From NCBI RefSeq assembly GCF_001279585.1, contig NZ_LGEC01000002.1:199584-263583 (forward strand): a DNA stretch of 64,000 nucleotides, written 5' to 3'. Numbering within the stretch: position 1 is the stretch's first letter; the number at the start of each line of letters is the position of its first letter. Positions 35,058-42,423 of the stretch are shown piece by piece. The notes below the pieces were generated by a model. The model had not been told where the DNA came from. It worked only from the letters and a program-made list of their open reading frames with translations, and did no database searches. A program made the translations under genes and the position numbers. This DNA is from Nocardiopsis sp. NRRL B-16309. GTDB taxonomy: Bacteria > Actinomycetota > Actinomycetes > Streptosporangiales > Streptosporangiaceae.

Positions 35058-36142
35058 TGTCTTTCGAGCCTACGACCGTCGGGCTGGACGTGCACGCCCG
35101 CTCCACCACCGCGTGCGCGATCTGCGGCCCCACCGGCGAAATCAGCACCATCCGCCTGAGCAGCGACCACACCCAGATCCTCGGCTGGCTCACCGGCCTC
35201 GCGACCCCGGTCCGTGTCGTCTATGAGGCCGGGCCCACCGGCTTCGCCCTGGCCCGCACCCTGGCCGGGGCCGGCCTCGACTGCGTGGTGGCCGCCCCGT
35301 CCAAACTGCAGCGCCCCAGCGGAGACCGGGTCAAGACCGACGCCCGCGACGCGCTGCACCTGGCCCGCCTGCTCCGCCTCGGCGAGGTCACCCCGGTCCG
35401 GGTCCCCACCCCGGCCCAGGAAGCCGCCCGTGATCTGTCCCGGGCCCGCGAGGACGCCCGCGCCGACCTGATGCGCGCCCGCCACCGCCTGTCCAAGCTC
35501 CTGCTGCGCCAGGGTCTGCTCTGGGAGGGCAAGAACACCTGGTCCTGGGCCCACCACGACTGGATCGCCCGCCAATCCTTCACCGACCCGGCCCTGCAGG
35601 CGGCCTTCGAGGCCGCCCACGAGCAGGTCCTGATGGTGCGGGACCGCCGCGACCGGTTGGATGAGGCCATCACCCGGCAGGCCACCCAAGGCGAGTGAGC
35701 CCCGGTCGTGGACCGGCTGCGGTGCCTGCGCGGGATCTCCACTGTCACCGCGTTCGGGCTGGCCACCGAGATCGGTGACTGGCACCGCTTCACCGGGTCC
35801 AGCATCGGCGCGTATGTGGGACTGGTGCCCAGCGAGCACTCCTCGGGGTCCCGCCGTGTGCTGGGTCCGATCACCAAGACCGGCAACACCCACGTGCGCC
35901 GGCTGCTGGTGGAGGCCGCCTGGCACCACCGCCGCCCCTACCGTCAGCCCACCCGCGAGATGCGCGCCCGGTGGGAGAGGGCCCCGGCAGCGGCCAGGTC
36001 CCGGGGCCATGCGGGCAACCACCGCCTGCACCGCCGTTGGGCCCGTTTCGATGAGCGCGGCAAGAAGCCGTCGGTGGCCGTGGTCGCGATTGCCCGGGAG
36101 TTGGCCGGGTGGTGCTGGGCACTGGCCGTGGTGCAGGAGTGA
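35057..36142 (+). pseudogene. IS110-family transposase interrupted by an in-frame TGA
   Basis: One continuous frame with an internal stop at 35696-35698 (codon 214). The first part holds the RuvC-like DEDD domain: Asp in VGLDVHAR, Glu in VVYEAGPTGFALAR, and two Asp in KTDARDALHLARLL. The second part holds the Transposase_20 domain with the serine region PSEHSSGSRRVLGPITKTGNTHVRRLLVEAAW. The residues around the stop (QGE-stop-APVVDRL) suggest a Trp TGG changed to TGA. GTG at 35708 just after the stop could restart translation. Separate expression of two halves is possible but unproven; loss of function is likelier. Confidence 0.8.
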
Positions 36143-36612
36143 GCCCTTGCGATAAGCCGACCGGTGGGAGGGCGCTGCGTGCCGCCGCGTGAGGAACGAT
36201 CCGCGATACAGCTATGAGCAGCCCGGGGCTGACCCCCTGGGCCACGCTCGTTCTCTAGAGCCGCGGCCTCGTTCCCGCCGAACAGCCCGTCCTGCGGTAG
36301 CCAACCCGCGCATATCAGTCTGACCACGCGTCGTGCATGACACGCGGGCCGCAGGCTGCCTTCCCACCGGTCCCCATAACGAACCTGTGGCGCCTTCTCC
36401 ACCAGCTTCAGGATCCTCACGCCCTCGCTGGTGGTCAAGGTCGTTCGTCCCTCGCTGCGCTCGGGGCGCTCCACCTTGACTTCCAGCTCAGCGCGAGGGA
36501 TCGGCATCTGTCGAAGAAGACCAGGGACCACCCCAGCAGGGAGACCAGCGGTGGCAGATTACCACCTATCACCGCTGGTCAGCGCTGCGCTCTTGACAAA
36601 AAACCCTACATA
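36143..36612. other. Gene-poor right flank of the IS with a strong inverted repeat
   Basis: GACCAGCGGTG (36543-36553) pairs perfectly with CACCGCTGGTC (36570-36580), and an alternative GGTGG/CCACC pairing nests inside. On the minus strand a short frame starting near 36507 reads MPIPRAELEVKVERPERSEG and on, which is not low-complexity and may be a remnant of an unrelated gene. No intact gene is called. Confidence 0.5.
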
Positions 36613-36758
36613 TCAGATGTGCTGTTCGGTGAGGTTGGGGGTCCGGGGCGCGGCGGGCGGCGCGACACCGGGGCCCGCGCCGAGGACGGGCCGCGGGCGT
36701 CCCGTCACCCGGGTCGCGCCCCGTGGGGACCGGTGGTGCCCGCCCCGTCTGACGGGTC

Positions 36759-36790
36759 GGCGCTCTCGGGCCGTGTGGCCCGGGAGCGCC
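36759..36790. terminator. Hairpin, first of two
   Basis: A 14-bp stem with one G-T pair (36759-36772 with 36777-36790) and a GTGT loop. Confidence 0.65.
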
Positions 36791-36793
36791 GAG

Positions 36794-36840
36794 CCGCCCC
36801 GTGTCCGCCCCGCCCCCTTGACGGGGCGGACACGGGGCGG
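36794..36840. terminator. Very strong hairpin, second of two
   Basis: A perfect 19-bp inverted repeat (36794-36812 with 36822-36840) and a 9-base loop, 3 bp from the first hairpin. It ends the minus-strand aminotransferase transcript and shields it from the IS. The bases 36613-36758 show no gene. Confidence 0.8.
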
Positions 36841-36890
36841 GGTCCTGCGGTCGGGGCCGCCCCTGGCGCGCGGTGGGCGCGGACGGACGG

Positions 36891-38219
36891 TCAGCGCGAG
36901 GCCGGCGCGGCCTCGGGCGCGGGAGCGGGGATGACCGCGCTCGGGCTGTCGCCGACGATGGCCTCCAGCACCTCGGACAGCCGGTCCAGGTGGGCGCGGA
37001 TCCACGGCAGCGCGGTCGGGTCGGTGGCCGCGAGCGCGGCGTAGCGGCGCTCCTCGGTGTCGCCGTAGAGCAGGCTGGTGGCCACGCGCATGCGCAGCGC
37101 CTCGGCCCCCTCGCCGAACTCGACCGCGGGCAGGACCCCCATCCCGTGGCGCTCCAGCAGGAGACCGGTGAGCCCGGCGCCGGTGGTGATCCCGTGCAGG
37201 GCCGCCAGGCGCTCGCGGAGCGGCTCGAAGTCGGGGTAGAGGTAGAACGCGGCCCGCGGAGTGGCGACCGCGGCGCCGGCCAGGGCGAACCGGCGCGCCA
37301 CCGCGGTCGCGACGAGTCCGTGCAGGCGGCGGCTGCGGTCGACGTGGTCGCGCAGCTCCCGCGGTTCGGTGAAGGCGTGGGCGGCCGCCTCCTGGACGGG
37401 CGCGGCGGGACTGGACCAGATCTCGCTGGCCACGCCGAGCAGGCCGCCGCGCAGGCGGTGGCCGATCTCGGAGTCGGGCAGGCGGATCACGCCGATCCGC
37501 CAGCCGCCCAGGGCGAGGTTCTTGCTCAGTCCGGTGGAGATGACGGTGCGCTCGGGCGCGTATTCGGCGGGGCTGTGCACGCGGGGCCCGTCCTGGCCGT
37601 CGGCGGCCGGATGAACGAGGTCGCGGTAGATCTCGTCGGAGATGATGACGAGGTCGAGTTCGCGGGCGACCCGGGCCAGGCGCTGGACGGTCTCGGCGTC
37701 GGCGACGGTCCCGGTCGGGTTGTCGGGCAGGGTCACCACGACGGCGTTGACGGTCCGGCCCTCGTCCCGCGCGGCGGTCACGGCGGCGAAGAGCAGGTCG
37801 GGCTGGGGTACGCCGCCCTGGCCGGCTGCGGTGGGGACCATCACCGGCCGCTGTCCCAGCAGGCGGCTCTGGGCCGCGTAGCTGACCCAGCTGGGCGCGG
37901 CGATGGCCGTGTCGCCGCCGATCTCCATCAGCAGGCTGTAGAGCAGCGGCTTGCTGCCGGGACCGGCGATGACCATGTCGGGGTCGGTCGGCAGCCCGCG
38001 CCGCTCCCAGTACCCGGCGGCGGCGGAGCGCAGGTCGGCGGACCCGGCGACGGGCCCGTAGGCGTTGGCGCCGTTGCCCGCGGAGAGCCGGTCCCGCATG
38101 ACGGGGTGGACCGGGAGCCCGGCCTCGCCGAAGCCGAGCGGCAGGACGCGCACCCCCTGGCGTCGCTTCTCTGCGAGGGCTTCGTTGACGGCGAGGGTCG
38201 CGGACACAGTGACGGTCAT
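36891..38219 (-). CDS. Class I/II PLP-dependent aminotransferase
   Basis: A 442-residue fold-type I aminotransferase. Visible motifs are YGPVAGSADLRSAAAGYWERRG, APSWVSYAAQ, TLPDNPTGTV, the cofactor Asp-x-x-Tyr in ISDEIYRDL, and the Schiff-base Lys at 233 in STGLSKNLALGGWRIG, a pattern shared with aspartate/aromatic aminotransferases. RVATSLLYG near the end carries the carboxylate-binding Arg. ATG at 38219 is used; a TTG one codon earlier is possible, both behind GGAGATG. It diverges from a LysR regulator, the likely controller. Confidence 0.92.
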   Translation of the reverse strand: MTVTVSATLAVNEALAEKRRQGVRVLPLGFGEAGLPVHPVMRDRLSAGNGANAYGPVAGSADLRSAAAGYWERRGLPTDPDMVIAGPGSKPLLYSLLMEIGGDTAIAAPSWVSYAAQSRLLGQRPVMVPTAAGQGGVPQPDLLFAAVTAARDEGRTVNAVVVTLPDNPTGTVADAETVQRLARVARELDLVIISDEIYRDLVHPAADGQDGPRVHSPAEYAPERTVISTGLSKNLALGGWRIGVIRLPDSEIGHRLRGGLLGVASEIWSSPAAPVQEAAAHAFTEPRELRDHVDRSRRLHGLVATAVARRFALAGAAVATPRAAFYLYPDFEPLRERLAALHGITTGAGLTGLLLERHGMGVLPAVEFGEGAEALRMRVATSLLYGDTEERRYAALAATDPTALPWIRAHLDRLSEVLEAIVGDSPSAVIPAPAPEAAPASR

Positions 38220-38335
38220 CAAGACTCATCTCCGGCTCATGTTCAGGCTCTTGACCGCGCCTCGGGGCTACGGTCTGTCACTCCACACACTGCCCAGGGA
38301 GGAACATCAGTACAAGCGAGTCTTTTCGATGCTGA

Positions 38336-38354
38336 GCGTAAGATGTTCTTATGC
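38336..38354. promoter_or_regulatory. Near-palindromic operator overlapping the LysR start
   Basis: GCGTAAGA-TGT-TCTTATGC, 7 of 8 base pairs symmetrical, covers the ATG of the regulator at 38351. This size and position fit LysR autoregulation (T-N11-A type box) in a 131-bp divergent promoter region. Confidence 0.55.
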
Positions 38355-39295
38355 TCGATCTGCGCCGCCTCCATCTGCTCCGCGAGTTCAGCGCCCGGGG
38401 CACCATCGCCGCCACCGCGCACGCCCTGGGCTACACGCCCTCGGCGGTCTCCCAGCAGTTGGCCGCCCTGGAGAGGGAGACCGGGGTGGCGCTGCTGGAC
38501 CGCTCGCCGCGCGGGGCGGAGCTGACCGACGCGGGACGGCTGCTGGTGCTGCAGGCGGACGAGATCCTGGCCCTGGTGGAGGCCACGGAGTCGGTCATCG
38601 CCGAGCAGTCGGACGTCGCCCTCGGCGTCGTGACCGTCACCGCGTTCCCGACCGCCGCCGTGGCGTTCGCTCCGCTGCTGGCGCCCCCGCTGCGGCAGCA
38701 CGAGGAGATGCAGCTGGTCCTGCGCCAGACGCTGCTGGCGACCGGGACGCAGAAGGTACGTTCACGCGAGGTGGACGTAGCGCTGGTCGACGACTGGTCG
38801 GGCCAGCACCCCGGCCGCGGCCCCGACAGCGGGCTGCGGCACGTGCACCTGCTGCGCGACCCGCTGGTGCTGGCGGTCCCGGAGGGCCACGCTCTGGCCG
38901 ATCCCGAGCGCCCGGTCGTGCTGGAGCAGCTGTTGGGCGAGTCGTGGGTCGTCGCTCCCGAGGGCGAGCGGTCGCGCTCCGGCACCGACCGCCTGTTGGC
39001 CGAGGTGGGCGGTCTGCCCGGGGCGGCGTGGGAGTTCGAGGGGCTGGGCACCATCCTGAGCCTGGTCTCGCGCGGGATCGGGATCGCCGCGGTGCCCGCG
39101 CTGGCGATGGTGGGCGCGCCCGCGGGGCTGGCCTACCGGCGCCTGCCCGCCTCCGCGCCCGAACGGCACGTGTACGCGGTGCTGCGCCCGGCCTCCCTGC
39201 GCCGCCCCGCCGTGCAGGTGACGCTCTCCGCCCTCAGGGACGCCGCACGGCAGGTCGAGGAACTCCTGTCGTCGGCGGCCGAGGGCCCGGTGTAG
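38351..39295 (+). CDS. LysR-family transcriptional regulator
   Basis: A 314-residue regulator. The N-terminal winged helix-turn-helix reads LRRLHLLREFSARGTIAATAHALGYTPSAVSQQLAALERETGVALLDRSPRG (residues 3-55), the LysR signature. The rest is the periplasmic-binding-like effector domain. ATG at 38351 gives the standard length. Divergence from the aminotransferase gene suggests it responds to a related amino acid or oxo acid. A 16-bp hairpin ends it. Confidence 0.94.
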   Translation: MLDLRRLHLLREFSARGTIAATAHALGYTPSAVSQQLAALERETGVALLDRSPRGAELTDAGRLLVLQADEILALVEATESVIAEQSDVALGVVTVTAFPTAAVAFAPLLAPPLRQHEEMQLVLRQTLLATGTQKVRSREVDVALVDDWSGQHPGRGPDSGLRHVHLLRDPLVLAVPEGHALADPERPVVLEQLLGESWVVAPEGERSRSGTDRLLAEVGGLPGAAWEFEGLGTILSLVSRGIGIAAVPALAMVGAPAGLAYRRLPASAPERHVYAVLRPASLRRPAVQVTLSALRDAARQVEELLSSAAEGPV

Positions 39296-39369
39296 GAGGC
39301 CCGGACGGCCCGCGCCGCGTCCCCTGACCACACGGATCCCCGGTCACGCGGTCACGACACAGCGGACAC

Positions 39370-39405
39370 GGAGAAGGGCCCGGCCGGTCGGCCGGGCCCT
39401 TCTCC
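39370..39405. terminator. Terminator after the LysR gene
   Basis: A perfect 16-bp stem (39370-39385 with 39390-39405) with a GGTC loop, between convergent genes. Confidence 0.85.
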
Positions 39406-39490
39406 GTACTTCCCGCTTCGTTCTCCGGACGGCCCCTGGACCTGTCCGGTGGCTCCTCGCCCCGCTGTGCGGCGCTCCACCGACGGCCTC

Positions 39491-39820
39491 CTAGTCCTCG
39501 GCCGCCCTGCGTCGGCCCCGATCGATCCTGCGGCGGAGGCGGCGGCACACGTGCAGTGCGCGGTCCCGGTCGTCCCGGGCGTTCCACCACCGCGCGTAGG
39601 CCTCCAGCCGCCGCTGACGCAGCGCCTCCAGTTCTGCCTCCATCCGGGCCACCCTGTGCTCCAGGTCGATGCGCTCGCGCTGGAACGCCGACATGTCGCG
39701 CTCGTGGAACCCGGCCTCTCGTTCGGCCCTGATCAGCCGCTCGGTCAGCCCTTCGGCGACGTTGCCACCGCGGGCGACCCGACCGATCCCCGTCTGTGCA
39801 CTGATGCCTTCGAACCACAC
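39491..39820 (-). CDS. Small coiled-coil protein, function unknown
   Basis: A 109-residue, highly charged helical protein. Residues 25-75 (AEGLTERLIRAEREAGFHERD, RVARMEAELEALRQRRLEAY) have heptad-like Leu/Ala spacing. The C-terminus is very basic (CRRLRRRIDRGRRRAAED). GTG at 39820 is chosen because AGGAAAG lies 9 bases before it and a good promoter lies a further 50 bp up; the frame extends to a TTG at 39898, but that codon sits inside the promoter's -35 box. I recognise no family. Confidence 0.65.
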   Translation of the reverse strand: MWFEGISAQTGIGRVARGGNVAEGLTERLIRAEREAGFHERDMSAFQRERIDLEHRVARMEAELEALRQRRLEAYARWWNARDDRDRALHVCRRLRRRIDRGRRRAAED

Positions 39821-39869
39821 AGTGTCTGGTCTTTCCTGAAGTGCACCAAGTTCACCGATCGCTACGCAA

Positions 39870-39898
39870 AGAATACGGAAAGCGATAAAAATGGACAA
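39870..39898 (-). promoter_or_regulatory. Sigma-70-type promoter of the coiled-coil gene
   Basis: On the minus strand TTGTCC (39893-39898) and TATTCT (39870-39875) are separated by exactly 17 bp in an AT-rich island. Transcription would begin near 39863, 43 bp before the GTG. Confidence 0.6.
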
Positions 39899-39903
39899 AC
39901 TAC

Positions 39904-41127
39904 CTAAGCGGCCGTGGTCTTCTCCGCCCGCGTCCGCAGCGGCTCCCGGGCCTGGAGCCGCCGGTAGACGTCCTCGAACCGCGCGAGGGACCGGTGGTGG
40001 TCGTGCCGCTGCGCGATCTCCCGGCTGGCCCGCCCCAGGACCTCGCGCCGGGGGCCGAGCACCGTCAGCAGCCGGTCGGCCAGGTGCAGGGCGTCCCCCG
40101 CCGGGAAGAGGAACCCGTTGCGCCCCTCCTCCACCAGGTGCGGCAGGGCCATCGCGTCGGCCGCCACGACCGGCAGCCCCGTCGACATCGCCTCCAGGGT
40201 GGCGATGCTCTGGAGCTCGGCCACACCGGCGATGGCGAAGACGTCGCCCGCCGCGTAGACCAGCGGCAGTTCCGCGTCCGGCACGAACCCGAGGAAGAAC
40301 ACCCGGTCGGCCACGCCCAGCTCGGCGGCCAGCGCGCGCAGCTCGCCCTCGCGCTGGCCGGTCCCCGCCAGCGCCAGTTGCACGTCGCGCTCGCCGGAGA
40401 TCGCGGCCAGCGCCCGGATGGTGTCGTCGATCCGCTTCTCCGCGTCCAGGCGCCCCACGAAGACGATCGTCTCCCGCTCCGGCAGCCCGAACTTCGACCG
40501 CGCGGCCTCCCGGTCACCGGCCCGGGGGTGGAAGCGCTCCAGGTCGATCCCGCACGAGATGTCCTCCACCGTGCCCGCGAAGCCCTTCTCGCGCAGCAGC
40601 TCGGCCGCGCGCGGCGTCGGGGTGGTCACGTAGTCGGCCTCGGCGGCCACACCGATCATGTCCCGCCACGCCAGCGCCCCCGCCAGGCCGTGCACGGCGC
40701 CGGGCAGGTGGGCGTGCGCGTAGAGGTTGTCCGGCATGAAGTGGTTGGTCAGCACGACCGGGATCCCGGCGGCCCTGGCCCGGCGCTGCGCCGCCCGGCT
40801 GAGCGTGAAGTGGCTCTGCACGTGGACGACGTCGGGCTCCAGGCGGGCCAGCAGGCGCGCGATGTGCCCGCCCATGCCCAGCGGGAGGGCGGCGCGCATG
40901 CTCTCCTGGAACGGGATCAGCGCCGAGCGCAGCCGGTGCTCGGTCACCGCGCCGTTGACCGCGACGTAGGGGGCTCCTCGCTCCGACGGGCACACCACGT
41001 GCACGCGGTGGCCCCGATCGGCCATGCCCTCCGCCAGCCGGTGGGTGAAGTAGCCGGCACCGTTGACATCGGGCGGATAGGTGTCCGTGGCGATCAGGAC
41101 ACGCAGTGCGCGAGTGGGCTGGGCCAT
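39904..41127 (-). CDS. Glycosyltransferase family 4 (GT-B)
   Basis: A 407-residue retaining glycosyltransferase. N-terminal domain: VLIATDTYPPDVNGAGYFTHRLAEGMADRGHRV. C-terminal domain: IVFVGRLDAEKRIDDTIRAL, LALAGTGQREGELRALA and the E-x7-E motif in AGVAELQSIATLEAMSTGLPV, with ADAMALPHLVE after it. ATG at 41127 has GAAGGAG 7 bases upstream. It starts 19 bp after the DMT transporter stop, so the two likely form one transcript. Substrate unknown; such enzymes often act on phosphatidylinositol mannosides or cell-wall glycans. Confidence 0.9.
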   Translation of the reverse strand: MAQPTRALRVLIATDTYPPDVNGAGYFTHRLAEGMADRGHRVHVVCPSERGAPYVAVNGAVTEHRLRSALIPFQESMRAALPLGMGGHIARLLARLEPDVVHVQSHFTLSRAAQRRARAAGIPVVLTNHFMPDNLYAHAHLPGAVHGLAGALAWRDMIGVAAEADYVTTPTPRAAELLREKGFAGTVEDISCGIDLERFHPRAGDREAARSKFGLPERETIVFVGRLDAEKRIDDTIRALAAISGERDVQLALAGTGQREGELRALAAELGVADRVFFLGFVPDAELPLVYAAGDVFAIAGVAELQSIATLEAMSTGLPVVAADAMALPHLVEEGRNGFLFPAGDALHLADRLLTVLGPRREVLGRASREIAQRHDHHRSLARFEDVYRRLQAREPLRTRAEKTTAA

Positions 41128-41146
41128 GGTCGAACTCCTTCGATCC

Positions 41147-42028
41147 TCAGGTGTCGGCGGTTCTGCCGGTGTGCTGGTGCTCTGCTTCGGGATTGCGGTG
41201 GCGGGCCTGGGCCAGGCTCACGGTTCCGGCGATGGCCAGTGCGGCGAAGAGGGCCGCGGCGACCTGGGCCGGCAGGGTCTCGGGCGCACCCTCCCCCAGG
41301 AGGAGGGTGCCGATACCCACGCCGACCACGGGGTCGGTGACGAGCAGCGTCGCGTAGGCGGCGGAGAAGTGCCCGGTGCGGTAGGCGTTCTGCATGAGCA
41401 GGGCGCCGAAGACCGCGGTGATCAGCGCGAGCGGCGTCAGCCAGCTGACGACGCTGGTCCAGTCCTCGTGCGCGCCCGCCGTGATGACGCGCGCCAGGCC
41501 CGACGTGGTGCCCATCGCCGCCCCGCCGGCCAGGGCGAGCATGATGCCGCGGACACCGTCGGGCATCCAGTGCGCGGTGAGGTAGACGGCGGCGCCGAAC
41601 CCGAGCGTGCCCCCGGCCAGGGCCAGCGCCACGGACGTGGGCAGCACCGGGGCGTTCGAGGCGTGCGGGAACAGCCAGAGGACGCCCACGAGGCCGACCA
41701 TGACGGCCGCCCCCGCGACGATCTGCCCCACGCCCACGCGTCGGCGGTTGAAGACCGCCGAGAGCACGATCGCGAAGAGCAGGCCCGTGACGCCGATGGG
41801 CTGGATGATGGTGAGCGGCGCACCGCTCAGGGCCACCAGGTGCAGGCAGGCGCCCAGGACGGCCGCGCCACTGCCGATCACCCAGCGGGGCTGGCGCACC
41901 AGGTGCAGGAGGAAGCCGGCCCGGGCGACCCGGTGCCCGGGTGCGCGCACGGCGTCGCGTTCCTGCATGGCGGAGCCGAGTGCCAGGGTGAAGGCACCGG
42001 CGACGGCGATCAGGACGGGCCAGACCAT
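41147..42028 (-). CDS. DMT-superfamily (EamA-like) membrane transporter
   Basis: A 293-residue protein with about ten hydrophobic helices. The two-half organisation of DMT transporters is visible: VALSGAPLTIIQPIGVTGLLFAIVLSA in the first half and AYATLLVTDPVVGVGIGTLLLGE in the second, the latter being the typical EamA signature. The C-terminal tail is His/Glu-rich (RHRNPEAEHQHTG). The ATG at 42028 is preferred to GTG at 42037 because GGTGGAG lies before it. Transported molecule unknown. It is upstream of, and probably co-transcribed with, the GT4 gene. Confidence 0.85.
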   Translation of the reverse strand: MVWPVLIAVAGAFTLALGSAMQERDAVRAPGHRVARAGFLLHLVRQPRWVIGSGAAVLGACLHLVALSGAPLTIIQPIGVTGLLFAIVLSAVFNRRRVGVGQIVAGAAVMVGLVGVLWLFPHASNAPVLPTSVALALAGGTLGFGAAVYLTAHWMPDGVRGIMLALAGGAAMGTTSGLARVITAGAHEDWTSVVSWLTPLALITAVFGALLMQNAYRTGHFSAAYATLLVTDPVVGVGIGTLLLGEGAPETLPAQVAAALFAALAIAGTVSLAQARHRNPEAEHQHTGRTADT

Positions 42029-42074
42029 CGGCTCCACCTTCCGTCCGCTCCTGTGCGCGTGTGGTCGACTCGTG

Positions 42075-42100
42075 CCCGGGGCCGGGCCTCCGGCCCCGGG
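42075..42100. terminator. GC-rich hairpin upstream of the DMT gene
   Basis: A perfect 11-bp stem (42075-42085 with 42090-42100) with a GCCT loop. Its place in a divergent promoter region makes a leader or regulatory hairpin as likely as a terminator. Confidence 0.4.
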
Positions 42101-42209
42101 GAAGGACCCCCGGCCTGCCCGGCCGCGGGTCTGTCAAGAACAGTACGGACGGGCGATCTTTCCCTGCGATAACGCCACCCCCCGGTTCCCGAGTAGTGCT
42201 CGCCCCACC

Positions 42210-42280
42210 CCGTGTCAGGGTCCGTGCTCCGGGGCGCCGGGGGCCGCGCGCCCCTGACACGGGCACGGTTCCCGTGCCCG
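42210..42280. other. Structured stretch with nested inverted repeats
   Basis: CCGTGTCAGGG (42210-42220) pairs with CCCTGACACGG (42252-42262), and GGGCACGG/CCGTGCCC form a second hairpin just after. No gene in 42038-42423; promoters for both flanking genes must lie here. Confidence 0.5.
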
Positions 42281-42392
42281 CCGCGCCGGGAGGGGACATC
42301 GGTCCGGCGCCGTGCGCGCCCCTCGGTGCCGCCGCCGGCAGGCACGGCTGCCAGGGTGTGCGGCGCCCGTGCCGCGTGGCACTATGGCGGGT

Positions 42393-42408
42393 ATTGGTCT
42401 AGACCGGA
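42393..42408. promoter_or_regulatory. dre-like DasR operator upstream of the hexosaminidase gene
   Basis: ATTGGTCTAGACCGGA contains the 10-bp palindrome GGTCTAGACC (42396-42405), the core of the DasR-responsive element known from Streptomyces (A-C/G-TGGTCTAGACCA-C/G-T). It lies 18 bp before the GTG start. DasR senses glucosamine-6-phosphate and controls chitin/GlcNAc genes, which fits the product. Confidence 0.85.
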
Positions 42409-42423
42409 TAGGAGCACCTCCCC

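Larger units (their letters stand above)
34950..36612 (+). mobile_element. IS110-family insertion sequence (boundaries approximate)
   Basis: The element encodes a DEDD transposase (interrupted). TATGTAGGG at 34950-34958 is matched by its complement CCCTACATA at 36604-36612, which I take as ends or subterminal repeats; a shorter CCTACAT also occurs at 35035. The left flank is 5 bp after a glycosyltransferase stop. The element leaves 107 bp upstream of the transposase GTG and about 470 bp downstream, longer than usual, so the right boundary is uncertain. Sequence just inside the right end is less GC-rich than the neighbourhood. Confidence 0.6.

Noticed and set aside
35708..36142. Separate 144-residue gene after the IS stop codon
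   Set aside because: Same frame as the upstream half and homologous to the C-terminal domain of one transposase, so treated as part of the interrupted gene.
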